This document shows positions 35,629-48,120 of a stretch of 64,000 nt of DNA, in pieces. The notes below the pieces were generated by a model. The model saw only the letters and a program-made list of their open reading frames with translations, searched no databases and had not been told where the DNA came from. The stretch comes from Lithospermum erythrorhizon. Lineage: Eukaryota > Streptophyta > Magnoliopsida > Boraginales > Boraginaceae. Location of the stretch: positions 16,386 to 80,385 of the forward strand of contig JADFUC010001947.1 in the NCBI GenBank assembly GCA_019722365.1, given 5' to 3'. Made by a program: the position numbers and the translations under genes. Each line of letters starts with the position of its first letter. The first letter of the stretch is position 1.

Positions 35629-38600
35629 TCAGCTTTTCTTGATTTGTTGTTGCAACACAAGGATTGAAAGAGGACTTGTAATGTCTGAATTAGCAGTTAT
35701 ATCTCCAACAGACCCCAATTCAGGAAACTCAGTAAATTCAGAAAGACCTGACAATTGTGGTAAGTTTTCATTGTGACTTCTACCTACCAAGATTAAATCA
35801 AAAGCCTCTTCAATTTCATGTACTAGATGGGTAGTATCAGCCCCATCTTTGACAGTTTCATCTCTAATCTCTATATTACCATAAGCGTGTACTTTGAATT
35901 GTTTCAATGCTTCTGAATCCATTATGTTGTCCCATTGGTTCTCACCAGTATACATATGGGGTGCAATCAAACGAACGAGCGTTAAGTGAACTCTGTGTGA
36001 CCTTGCCATGCGTTTTCCATAAAATAAAGCCTCTCTATCATCCGCTCCTCCAATGAAGATAACAACTACACGATAGATTGATGGAACAGCAGTTGATGAA
36101 CGCTGAACCTTTTGACGATCAATTAGAATGCCTACCGAAGATGGTGCTAGTTCTATTACACGTCTATTCACCATCCTCAAGCTATTGTTGTCTGAAATAA
36201 CTTTTCCTTGGTGGTTCCATTTCCTATGGAATGGTAGGATTATCAAAGAAACAGACTTCTTAAAAGCCAGGCCGCAAATGTCTTGATGCATGAATTTAAG
36301 CATCGATAACCCAGTAAACAAGTGTACATTGACTGAACCTATGTATTGATGCTCGAAAGAAGTGAAAAATTCGAACACTTCTTGTGAGCGCGAGCCACTT
36401 GAAAATGTCGCACTCTGGCCAACTTTATGATCGATTAGTTGTGGATTGGCACGACCAACAAGTTCCTCTAAGTGTATCACAGCGACGGAGACCGGGCTTT
36501 TCTCATCAGGTATGGAAGCTTCTAGTAGTTTTTTCGTACTGTAGACATCATCAAAATGATATATACATGCGAGAATTTTCAACTCACCATTCAGCCCTTC
36601 ATGTTGAATAGTCCTTTTTTGATAGCCAGCATAGGTGAATGAGTAATTGTATGTTAACCTTGCGAGTGTATCCATCGAAGATGCAATTACAAGAACCGAC
36701 AATATCATCATAGAAAAGGTTTCTTTATCAAATACCTGTGTATAAACCAGAAAACTTAACAATTATATTCAGAACAACTTAAATAAGGAAATACAAAACT
36801 TTCAAGTACATTATGACCAATAATTTGCAAGAAAACTGGGACGACAACGTTGTATCAATATTTAAAAAGGTTTTGGATATGACATTGTACCTCAGAATTG
36901 AAGAGAAACAAGTGTGTGGCTATCTGCACAATACCTTGAGAGCTCAGGATAAAAGAAAGAGCTAATGCATCTCTAGGTGGCATTTTGAAACATAGTGCAG
37001 GAATGAAAATTGACAGAAGTTGTGAACCTAAACTCAATATAATTAAAATCCACATGCTCCTTATGAAATCGGGATCTGCTAAGTGCGTAAGGTCCACTTT
37101 GGTTCCGCAGTAAGCGATCATCAAGGGGATGAGCAAACCATCAACTAGAGTCTCTAGCTTCTCAACTAGTGATGAACCCAAAGGAGGTCCATCTGGAACA
37201 GCTAAGCCAATGATAAAAGCACCAACTTCATGATTAAGGGCTATATTATCCGCGAATAAGCATGAAACCAGCAACATGATACACATTACCACTATGAATA
37301 CAGGCTTAACTTGTTTTCCTTTCGGTGTTTGCCTTATCATCCTATGTGAAAGAGGCTTCACGAAGACAACAGAAAATAGAAGAAACATGCCAAATAGAGA
37401 GAAAGACTGAGCCATCATGGTCTTTCTTATTGCATCAGTCCAACTTCTTATGCTTGTTGAAACGATGGAGGTTGATATGTCGATGAAATTACTTACCAAC
37501 GACGACGCCAAAGCAACGTGACCAAGCTCGGTATTTATTATTTTAAGATCAACGAGGATTGAAGCAACCACTGGGAATGATATGAAACATTGTGTTGAAA
37601 TCACTTTACCAAGCATGTCTTTTTGTAATAGGCTTCCAACATGTTCCAAAAATACAGCTTGACCAATTATCAAAGGCAGCAACCCCCCACTAATTCCTAC
37701 TATCCATCCTCTCCATCCAGCTCTCACAACCATTTTAGAATCCATTTTTACTCCCCACAAGAATATGAAGAAAATGTAACCAATTCTTGAAAGATAACTG
37801 AGAAATATATCACCATTATCTGGGAATACTTTTCCTTCTAAATCACCAATACGTCCCAATATACTTGGTCCAAGCATTATCCCTACCTGCATAATGGCAA
37901 TCCTTATATTATGTTTTCATTACATCTTAATTAATTAATGAAAAATTTATTCTCACTCCAAGCTTGAGATTGATAAAAAGATGTTATTCCTATTTAAAAT
38001 TATTGCAAGTTTTGCAACTATACATCATTCTCTTCAATTTGATAATACTAAATGATATCTAGATAAAAACTGACTAACATTTCATTTAGTTTAAAAACAA
38101 AATACTCCCTTGACCATAAAATATTATGTAGTTTGACTTTCAATGATTACAATTAATAAACCTTATTTCCTCAATTCACACACATATTTTTCACCAAATA
38201 TTAAATTAGTAACATATATACAAATATTTGAGTTTAATATTTAAAAATTAAACCATCAAAATTCAAAATTGGATTATGCTTTTGTATCATAGGGAGTAAG
38301 ATAATTGTCAAGAACACAAGATATCCTATTTTCACATATACCATATATCAAATATTAAGTTAGTATAAAATAATTTGAGTTCACCACTTGAAAACTAAAA
38401 TATCAAAATTCAAAATTGTGCAATCTTTTTTAGATGAATTGAGTAAATATAATTCTCAAGAACACAAGATATTCTATTTTTACACATACCCATATACCAA
38501 AAAATAAAATTCCCACCAAAACATTGTTATTGTTCAAATTGTTATAAGATTTTTTTTTAATCTATATGTATTACAATAATAACATCATAAAGATTCAAAA

Positions 38601-38834
38601 GGTGGAGAAAGATACCAAAATCTGAGAAGCAATTCTTGGCAAATGAATTTTTTTGAGTAACATATGAAGAGGATATGTAAGGAGAAATATGATAACTAAT
38701 TGGAAATGGATTCTAGGTAAATCATAAGAAAGAAAGTTGGAAGCTCTTAGGGGGTCAAAGAGTCCTGGTGAATTATAATCAACATTTATTGGACAAAAGT
38801 CTCCATCGAAGGGATGCTCATCATGGAGAGACAT
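35629..38834 (-). CDS. Cation/H+ antiporter, CHX family (CPA2), intact three-exon gene
   Basis: The exons are 38834-38616, 37886-36891 and 36735-35629. Both introns have GT..AG borders and fall between codons, giving a 773-residue protein, a normal CHX length. Exon 1 gives the N-terminus and first membrane segment, ending LPRIASQIL. Exon 2 begins VGIMLGPSILGRIG and carries most of the membrane domain, including FPVVASILVDLKIINTELG (about 177-195) and GAFIIGLAVPDGPPLG (about 295-310). Exon 3 begins VFDKETFSMM and holds the long soluble C-terminal half, with universal-stress-like VIHLEELVGR, VVVIFIGGADDREAL and FDLILVGRS. CHX proteins exchange K+ or related monovalent cations for protons, usually in endomembranes or plasma membrane; several are pollen-specific. 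One oddity: residues around 205-207 read SNF where relatives usually have an Asp. No stop or frame shift is seen, so it is the best candidate for a working gene here. Confidence 0.93.
38105..38296. mobile_element. Stowaway-like MITE in CHX intron 1, 192 bp
   Basis: The left end CTCCCTTGACCATAAAA and the reversed right end CTCCCTATGATACAAAA form terminal inverted repeats. TA flanks lie at 38103-38104 and 38297-38298. It sits in the 729-bp first intron of the CHX gene and does not touch the splice sites. Confidence 0.8.
38195..38495. repeat. Tandem duplication of about 150 bp in CHX intron 1
   Basis: Two adjacent copies, about 38195-38345 and 38345-38495, share ATTTGAGTT, AACCATCAAAATTCAAAATT-like, TCAAGAACACAAGATAT and CATATACC(C)ATAT words in the same order. 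The first copy includes the right end of the MITE, so the duplication involved MITE sequence. Confidence 0.7.
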
Positions 38835-39147
38835 TGCAATGTCTAAACAATATTATTGAAGAGCTTTGTCTTCTCTCTTCTTAGATTTTTTGTTTGTGGA
38901 ATTCAGAATGAAGCATCCAAATGAATGATGGAAGCCATGCAAACGTTCATCAAATTCAAGAAAAAGAAAATTCACCACAAGTAAAGAAAAATATGCGTAT
39001 GGACATATATGGCATGTAGAAATTTCTAAAGCATCATATTAGCGGTAATCACTCGAGCATTCTTTGCTTATTTCCCATAACACCCTCAGCAGATTTATAG
39101 AAGGAAAAAAATATATGGAAGCAATATATACATATCTACCCTCAGCA

Positions 39148-39397
39148 GATTGTGGGTGAAGGTAAGGGCGGAACTTAAAAATTAATATAAGTGAGGATAG
39201 TTGAGGTAATTTTAGGTGAAAAATAACTAAAAATACAGTTTGCTTAATTACATTCCAATTTGAGACTAATGAAAATAGAGTGATCTAGTTGAATTGAGGT
39301 GAATCATTTAACTTCGATTAACTAAGTGAATACAAAAAATAGAACTTGGCAAAGTAAAGTATTTGTCTCTCAATTACGTCCACCTTCACCCACAATC
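39148..39397. mobile_element. MITE with ATTGTGGGTGAAGGT terminal inverted repeats
   Basis: Perfect 15-bp inverted repeats (39149-39163 and 39382-39396, plus one more pair outside) enclose about 218 bp of AT-rich non-coding DNA. The terminal sequence is unlike the Stowaway elements nearby. The target duplication is not clear. It lies just upstream of the CHX start on the minus strand. Confidence 0.6.
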
Positions 39398-40891
39398 CAA
39401 ACAAACCATGACTTGTTAACGTGAAGCGGATTGAATGATTTGATTTCAAATAAACGGAGATTTGTTTAGCTGTTCTTAATAAGTGCTATCGATTCGGTGT
39501 CCGTAAACCTATAAATACCTCCTTTGGGTTTAAAATCATTCACTCCCACAACATTCCACCACCTCAAAAAAACACACAAATCAAGCGCATAAGCCGCTGG
39601 GCGTCACAGAAGACAAAAGTTGAAGTTAAGTAACGCCGCTTCAACACTTGCTTCCTATCACTCATACCAAACTCGATTCCTATCCCAAATCGTCACATAT
39701 CAAGATCTTAAGTCCCATCAAAGACAACAGCTTATCCACCTACCAAGTCCTACCACAAAAGCGGAACATTTAAATCCAAAGTCCTACCAAATAGCATCAA
39801 AGAAGTCCCACGCTACAAACGCCAAGTAAGAAGTCCTACTAAGTCCAAAGTAGACCGAGATCAATTCCAAGAAACAAGATCAAGTCCATACAACCAACAT
39901 AGGAATACATTGCTATGGCTCCTGTGCTCGACCATATCCAAGACCGCATCAAGATCAAGTCCACTGCCACTGTGGACACATATCCAAAATTTCATGTAGC
40001 CTTCCTATTCAAGTCCAAAGCCTCATACAGCTCCCTATCCAAATCAAGTCAAGTCAAGCAAGCCGCACATCTCCTAAATCATCAAGAACGCCAGGACTCA
40101 TATTGGAAAGTCGAATCTTTCGATTTAATAAAACCCGTATTAATCGAGGAATTTTCCCTACAAAGTGGGTTTTATTTTGTACCTATCATAAATAATAAAA
40201 TCTTTGCATTACGGTCCGTGGCGCACGGTGGTAATCGCCAACTAATTCTTCTTCTTCAATACTGACAACCGAGATGTTACCAAGAGGACTATCTAACTCC
40301 TCCCCATGCATCATGATATTGAAGGAGAACGAACATCAAGACAAATTTTATCAAATACAATGTATCGCTGTAGATGTCCTCAAAGATCACCAAGTCTCTT
40401 CTCGCTAACGACGGGCCAGAGCTTCTGTGGCGCATTGCCACAAGAGAAGCGTATCTGGAGCTCGGGCTACTCCATTATGAAATGTTACTCAAGGGCGCAT
40501 GACATCACTGACCGTAGGACAAAGAGGTCACTAATACACCCATGATGAACTTTGTTTACACCCAAGAGTTACGTTTAATATAATTAGTAAATAGTATTTT
40601 ACCTGGGATTGGCTCAAGTTGCTATAATGCCTTTTAAACTATAGTAGAAACTTAGTATACTATGTTTGTTTTTTTTGGTATCGTAGCACAAGCATTTAAT
40701 TCATCATTGCGACAGAATCTCGCTTGAACCGTGAAGGCTTTATCTTTGCATATAGTATTATGGGCACCTTTACCTATTTTCGAATTATTCACCATATGAG
40801 CATTAAATGTAAATTAAGTTACAAATATGTAATCAAGTTAAAGAGATAGTCCCAATGTCTTACACTGAGCCGAGAACCTATCATTCCTATA
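39398..40891. other. Unassigned tract with TATA-like site and AAGTCC clusters
   Basis: CCTATAAATACC at about 39508-39519 is a good TATA-type box, followed by a C/A-rich leader-like stretch. AAGTCC occurs at least nine times between 39700 and 40020. An open frame at 39915-40265 (116 aa, starting MAPVLDHIQDRIKIK) and one at 40306-40545 (79 aa) match nothing I recognise. TGGCGCACGGTGG at about 40218 faintly recalls a Tat/Athila-type primer site, so an LTR plus leader of an old gypsy element is one possibility. Confidence 0.35.
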
Positions 40892-43175
40892 TGCCCCGAG
40901 TATGTATATATACTTCTGTAAAACCGGTAATTAATAACAAATTAAAACGAGATTATTAAATTTAATACATAAAAATTAAATCTCACATAGTTTTTAAAGT
41001 AATAATGATGTTAAAGTTCGAAGTTAGTTGTCGAAATAAATTAAACGCAGATATCGATCGAATAAAAAACTGCCTGATTTTCACCGGTTAAGCTGGCCCA
41101 AATCCCACCATTAACTCCATCAAATAAGCCCAAACCCCCAAAAACCCATTCTTACTTTCTTCTTCCAAACTGCATGCCTTTACTTCTTTTCTCTTCTTCA
41201 TTTTTTTTTCTTTCGATTTTCCTTGTCCCTCAATCTTGAGCTCAAATTTTGGAGAGCTTCCCTCATCGTCCTCGTCATTAGGCTAAAGAAAGGTCTCGAT
41301 TTTGTTCACATATTTTGGAGACGCCCCGAGTTGACTTTTCGCTGACTTTCTATTTTGAATTTTATTGCTCCAATTACCTTGAATTGTAAAATTAGTTATT
41401 ATCGAGTTGAAATATCGCGGTTTGAGGTGGAATTTTGATGTTTTAGTAAGGCTTGACTTTGAAATTTTTGGGTTCACTTCGTTTTTTATGAGATATTATT
41501 GAATGTAAGTATTGTCTAGCTTAAATTATAACATAGAATTGAGCAATGATCGATATTTCAGATAGAAAGTGATGCTATAGCTCTAGACTTTCTCGAAAGT
41601 GATTTTGGGTTGACTTTCTAAAATGTGGTTGATAGTATAAATATGTTATCGAAACGTTATTTTGATTATTTCAAATGAGATTTATGAGTTATAAGTGTCG
41701 AAGAAAATAAGTTGAAATTAGTTTAGTGGATTTCTTTAGTAGTAAGCTGGACTTGAGATTAGAGGTTGATAAGAACCGCTTAACTAACTTAAAGAGTTGA
41801 AATTTGCTGATTGGAAATCACTGGAAATGTTAGTAAGCATATGTATCATGGATTACGGATTAGTCCGGCAAGGAAATTCGCCATCAGAAGTTGTTATTGG
41901 AACATACTAGCAATCTATAAGTAAGTTGTCAAATTGTAACTAAATGGTAGAAAAGAATTGAATTAGGTTAAGGGCTGAAATTGTTACGGTAGTAATTATA
42001 TTTTCGATGTTTTATTCGCATCGACGTAGGAACATGGTGATCATTGATCGCTTAGGCTAGTGAAAATAGCTGGGCGGGGATTTATCGCTTGTTACCTTAT
42101 TTATGTTTGAGTACGGTGTATGGTAAATTATCAGATAATGTATACGTATGAACGTATTTTGTGTATAATATGAAACTAGGAAATGTTGACTTGTGGTGGT
42201 CAGATAGATGCGTTTATGATATAGTTATTTGAATGTATAGATGTTTGAGTATATTTATGTTTGAATGTAAGTTCTCGTTTTATGTTGAGTATTCATGTCT
42301 CGAGTATATTTTGTGTTTTGGACGTATCTCGTGTGTATATTTATGTGGGCATAGTTCTATACTTTAAAATTGTTGTATCGTGTATCATGGTTGTTGGCAT
42401 GAGATTATTGTGTGATGTTTGTATGTTTGGCATTATATGTGTGAATTGTGAATTGGTTGAATTGAGAATATTTGGATGATGCCATGCTCAAGCGCGAAAT
42501 TCGCTGAAAGCGGGATATTGCTGTTGGGGCGCTCGGGCGGTGAGCCCGCGAAAGGATATTGTTAGTGTTCGGCTGGGTGAGCTCTGCTGAAAAATGATGA
42601 CATGTTATATGTGATGTTGATGTGTTTTCATTGCAGTTATTTCATTTCTCGTCAGAAAGTATGAGCACGTGTCGCGAAATTTTGCTGCTTACCGCTTTGA
42701 TTACGTAAGGGATCTTGAGTACGACCGCAGTTAACGTAGTTTAATAATTAAATGTGTTGTCAAGATGGTTATTTCATATGATGCCTGGATAATTGACTTA
42801 TTCTGCAGTGTACATAATTATATATATCTACTTTACCGCCACGCCTATTACTATCTATACCTCATTCGATGCGGGTGTTATTCTCCAAGCATTCAAGCTT
42901 CCAATAAGCCGGCCGAGCTTACCCCTTCCTAATTTATTTTATGTTCTATCGCTAGCCCAAGTGAGTTTGTGGGTGTCCGTGATTTACTTAGCGAGGAAAA
43001 GTAGCTAGATCTCTTTGCCAGCTACCTTTTCTGTTTTGATGTACTAAATACATATCGCTTTTGGGAAAGAATTAAACTATTTTGTGGAATATTTTGTGAC
43101 TTGGTACGTGATGAAATTTTATACTTTGGTTTTGAGTTAGCGATGCCTCGAAGATTAAATCTCGGTATTATAACA
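40892..43175 (+). repeat. Probable solo gypsy-type LTR
   Basis: About 2.3 kb between TGCCCCGAGTATG and AATCTCGGTATTATAACA, close to the usual ends of plant gypsy LTRs. Inside, GAGTTGACTTTTCGCTGACTT near 41330 recalls the TTGACTTT region of the other gypsy LTRs. A GC-rich block at 42490-42600 (CTCGGGCGGTGAGCCCGCG) and (A)TCTCGG words add to the picture. No gag or pol follows on either side. The flanking five bases do not match (CTATA and TTTCT), so the ends or the solo status are unproven. Confidence 0.45.
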
Positions 43176-44440
43176 TTTCTGGGGAAGTTTTCTAAATCAT
43201 TTACTTTTTATCAAACTATCAGCACGTTGAACAGTGATTTTCTGCCAACGACTGCATGGTGACTCAAGATAAAGTTGATGACGACTCCGCCCTATGGGCG
43301 TATGGCCTCGAGGCGGTCGTCAAGCAATACTTGACAAAGAAATTCAAATAATTCTATTTTTCTAGACTTGATCTCGCCGTAAGGACAAACTTGCAACCTA
43401 TGTTCAATATAACAGTTTATGATTGGAGATTTCAATCTCAAATCAAAGACGATTATGTTAATAATATAATCATATATTATTTCATAGTCATCAAATGCAA
43501 TCCAGGTGATGAGACAGCCAGATTTATGATCTCGCTGAAAAGTTGACGAGGCTAATATGAGGCAATATATCGTATATTACCTTAAGGCGGCCATCATATA
43601 AGTCCGTTAATCTCGTAGCTTCTCATTTTGGCGAAATGAAAATACCGAGCTTATGGTTCTTTTATAACCTATAAGTGACGATGTCTTTTTTCTTTTGTGT
43701 GATAACACAATAAGCTGCGATATTCAAGACACAAAGAACTAATACTTAAGATGAGCACTAGCCTCTACTCCTTTCAACCATGTAAAAAGGATTGTAAGTA
43801 TATATTTGGATAAATAGAAAGTAAGGACTCAGGAGTCTACTACCTAAGTAAAATGTTGTCCAAGCTTAAACAGCTAACTCACACCACTGTAACTATCGAT
43901 TTGACTTACATATTTTCAAAGCATGTATGACAAATGGGAGTTGCAGATCAAGGAGAAATAAGTCGTCCTAAATGCATAAAATCGCTTTCAAACTCGTTTG
44001 CTTGAAATTTTCATCAAGAGTGATTTGATTCTTTAGCATTTCTCTTGCATCACCTTGACATGAATAACTCAAACCGTTGAGCTATACATTCATGTATACT
44101 TATTCTACAAGCATGTCTTGTTAAATGAATGTAATTCAACTTCTTTTCTTTTGTGAACTAGATTTATCAACAAGCATTCTAAGTGATACTCATAACATTG
44201 TGACCTTGAACTGCATTCTGATACACATCTTGAAAGATGGACCAAGTCAATCCTCAGCTAGAATTAGTGGGAGGATTTACAAATCTTAGTTGATAATTGT
44301 ATTGTTCCGACAAATACATGTCAACTTAAGATAATAGTTACAATCCTCTATTAACACTCCAATACGGAATTGTCCATCGTTATAAGGTATCGAATTTGGT
44401 GAGTATAAATCATCTAAGGAATGAAATTTATAAGATGACT
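43176..44440. other. Unassigned tract before copia B
   Basis: No frame or repeat recognised. It ends in GACTCAAGTGG, which resembles the copia polypurine tract CCCAAGTGGAG found before the 3' LTR of copia B. It could be the tail of a related element. The remainder shows no similarity that I can see to other parts of the window. Confidence 0.3.
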
Positions 44441-45283
44441 CAAGTGGAAATCAATGAGACTGTCTCCATTTATTATGCCCGCTGCGACAATCATAGAAAG
44501 CAATTCATTTACCAACTGGGGTTAAATGTGATTATCGTAACTTAGTGTTCAACTTAGTAATTGTATATTACCAGTGCGGGTTCTCAAGATAATTTGTTGC
44601 CATGAGCGATTGCTAGATCTTACTATTAATCGTTATACACAAGAATTGGTCAATTATTATTATTATACAACTTACTATTATCTCAAATGTCATATTAAAG
44701 AACATCGATTGAACAAATAGAATCAATTAAATAGTTATTTAATTGGTTCAGTAATTTAGTATTATTTAAAGATTATTGATATCAATTAATATTTAATTAG
44801 CTTACTAAATAGTTCAACTCATAGCAAATCATTAGTGTCTTAACGAACTGTTGGGAAGCAATGTTGCTAATACTTAACGGAGCCGCTTATCGGGCTCGCT
44901 TTTTAACTTAGCCCCTACATAAAGAAATCCTTTAGTGTTTTCACAAGTTTTGTAAAAACTTTTCACCAACAACCCTAGTAGCCGCCTTTTGGTTTTAAAT
45001 TTCCCAAGAATTTTGGGGTTTTTCTGTTTCTTGATCCTGCTTACTAGCATTAGTTCTCATTCAACCCGCGACTAACTGTAGATATCATACGATTGATATT
45101 ACAATAAGAGTCAAGTGTCAAATTCATGCCGTGTGGATTTTGGTGAACTTACTCCACGCACCGTAAGTCCTCCTGCTCCATATATTTAATTATATGTTTC
45201 GTATCAATATTTTAGTATGCACTTTGTAAGATCCCCTGAACTATGGATTTGTATTTATACTCCTATCCATAGTACTTTCTTCA
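44441..45283 (+). repeat. Copia B 5' LTR
   Basis: It matches 61774-62719. Shared words are CCATTTATTATG, GCTAGATCTTACT, AGTTTTGTAAA, ACTGTAGATATCATAC, ATATATTTAATTATATGTTT, TAGTATGCACTTT and CCATAGTA. It is about 100 bp shorter than the 3' LTR owing to small deletions, and its first bases (TGTTGG in the other LTR) are worn. Confidence 0.8.
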
Positions 45284-46880
45284 AAGTGGGTGGCATCATG
45301 AGCCAAATTAAAGTTGCTTACATTATTTAGTTTTATGCTTGTTTTTGTGTTTATCAATTTTATTTGGATTAATTTTGTCTATATATTTAATTACAAATAT
45401 ATGATGAGAATAAATCACTCATGTTCTTGATTATTGATTTACACATGTGTAACAAGTTTATGATGATGTATTATCATATTTTGTTAATATGGATTTTGTT
45501 TCATAAATTAAAAGGACGATGAATTGATTTGTTTCAAAATAGTTTTGTAAACGTGTTTGGGGGCGTAAAATTTTTGTAAAATTAAAACTAATTTTTTCCT
45601 GAATTTACAAGACTTAAGATCTCCATTAAATTTCATAATTTTGAGTTTTCTAAGTGCCTCTAAACAATTTTAGTTTCGACTATTTAATTAATAATTAAAT
45701 ATGAAAAATTTATTTTAATGAAAGACCAGAGGGATTTGTTCAAGAAAATTATGGATTTTAACGTTGAATTTCATAAATTTTGAAAACTTTTAAGCCTCCA
45801 AAACGCATTCTACAAACAATTAACGCAAATCGAAAACCGGAAGTTAAATATGGTATTATTACCATAATCGGCCGTCGACTTCCGCGTATTCCTACGGGCG
45901 CCCGTGTCGGATCGCGTGATTTTGGCAAATTAAATGACTGTAGCCTCCAGGCCGGTCAGCTCCAAGCCCATTATGATGGGTGCCCTAATTTTGAAAACCC
46001 TAATCTTTAATTATCTTTTATTTTGGTTTCCTAAAATTATGGGACTAGTTATATTTTTATTGATTATTTGTCAGTTTTAATCAACTAATTAATTGTAATT
46101 AATTATGATGACAATTAATTAATTTCCTTTATATTATATCTTTTAAATTAATTTAAAAGTTATATAACAAATTATGGTAACAACTTCACTACTTAATGTA
46201 TTTTAGAAAAATATTTAAATATGAATATTTTCTATATTATATACGGTTAATAATTATTGGTAATAATTATTAATTGATATAAAGTGATAATTGAGTTTAT
46301 ATTAATTAATTTTAATATGTATTTACATGGATTAATGAATTTGATAATTACAAATAATTTATTTTCCAATGCCATTTAAAATATTTATTAAGTTCATTTG
46401 GCGTGATTTAATAGTGCCTATATTTTGTAATGGTGATCGAATGGAGTGTACATGCATACGCCCCATTTATTTATTTTTCAACTAACCGTAATGTCAGAAA
46501 TGACCTTCTCGAGTCATATTTTGCATTATTTATTTATCGTTGTACCTACAATCTTGCCGCCTAAGATGGGTTAGTATATAAATATTGTAACAAGTGAAGA
46601 TATCAAGATCATTTCACGCGGTGATACTTATGGACTCGTGATGGATCCTGTAAGACAAAGATACAAGAATTACGACTTATGTTAGTATTTGATAAATACT
46701 GTATTAGGTTCTAAATATATCGAGGTCTCTTGAATGTGCATTACGTTTGTTTTATTTTTCATGTTGTATGTATTGCTTGGATTATGTGCTAGTATGCATG
46801 AGTAAATGTAAATAAAGTAATAGTTAATTCTACCAATTAAAATTTAAGCAAAGTATCATTAATTTAAAGAAAATTAAACG
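45284..46880 (+). other. Copia B primer binding site and leader
   Basis: TGGCATCATGAGCC at 45291-45304 is a worn form of the methionine-tRNA primer site. The leader behind it is 1.6 kb, AT-rich and non-coding, with a GC-rich island at 45830-46000 shared in inverted orientation with copia A. The 76-aa frame at 45780 lies over that island and is not supported as a gene. Confidence 0.7.
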
Positions 46881-48120
46881 ATCAATCAGCACACCGTGAT
46901 GGCGGGTGTTACAATGTTGCATTTGATATGACAATGGATCATAGCGATTTCACTAACGCCAGGCTTTCGATGATCAATCCAAGTAACACTTTGCTTAATT
47001 GGCATGCTTAACCGTTTTCGCGAGATAAATGCTGTAGAGCATCCTCGTAAAGAGATGCTAAATTAATAATAAAGAGTTATGTAGTTTTACATAATTGGTT
47101 GACAACCTACTATTATAACTGATTCAAATGTAGCAAGAGTTTGAATTTGGGAAGTGTACAGGTATTGATACTAATATTATTTCATGAGATTAAGTATTAG
47201 TATTTACTTACAATTTATTTGTAAGTGTTTTTAGTACGATAGTTTACCGAAGTCCGTTATTTTATTTATTTATTTTGTAGAATTAATATATACCACTACA
47301 TTCCTAAGAACTCGTCAAAGACTGAAAAGTGTTTTAATAACTCAAATTTTGACGAGTGGTCTCGAAACTTGAGAATCATTTCAAGCAAGCAGAGGACTTA
47401 ATACTGGGCCAACAATAAGGTTCTCGCGAAAAGTCCTAACGTATAGTGCCTCCTCTATCGAAAAAAGGGATCCCACAAAAAAGCACAAGTCTGACAAGTC
47501 GTGGATGTCCAATGTCTCATGCTTGCTAATATGGAACCCTTCTGCTCCAAATTCAATATGAAAAGGTGGCAAAAGATAAGGACATATACCGCAACTCTGG
47601 GAGGAATTATTCTAAAGTTTAAGCTATAAACGAGAGATATGATACTGTCTGTGTTTCTCGTGGACAAAGAAGTTTGGGAACGGATAAAGCGCAAAGCCCT
47701 TATCATTAAAATGATTGGCTTGGTCGATCGACTCAACGCCTTGGGCACCAGTGTCTCCAAAGAACCGGCTGTGGGATCTCATCCAAGTCTTTCCGTACAA
47801 ATTCTCTCGCTTGTTAACTTCAATACGCTTGAGTTATCTCTAAACGAACCGCATAAGATGATCACTTAATGTCAGATCTAACCTCGGTAAGACTAAAATC
47901 TCATTCTTCGCTTTGGGTGATCCAAAACAAGAAGAAATTCAAGAAGAAGAAGTTTGCTTGGCAAGCATCATGGTTCGAGTAATCCTATGTCAGTTTGAAA
48001 GGGAGTGAGCTAGGAAGGGCGACAAGTGTCATCATTGGCGGAAACCCTCGGGTCAACGAAGCCTAATTGGTGAAAGTTCACAAGATGATATGTGAAGAAT
48101 GGTCTCATGACCGCCGCCAA
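46881..48120 (+). pseudogene. Copia B gag remnant
   Basis: The gag body appears at about 47640-47870. It includes LVDRLNALGTSVSKEPAVGS and SLSVQ, then VNFNTLELSLNEPHKMI, matching the plant copia gag domain (UBN2 type). A Lys-rich stretch (KKKFKKKKFAWQA) follows at about 47930. The zinc-knuckle position near 48020 reads GDKCHHW and has lost its pattern. In-frame stops and shifts throughout. It would have formed the virus-like particle shell. Confidence 0.75.

Noticed and set aside
39480..40270. Considered as an endogenous pararetrovirus promoter and leader
   Set aside because: Only a TATA box and an unstructured leader are seen, with no coat, movement or polymerase motif.
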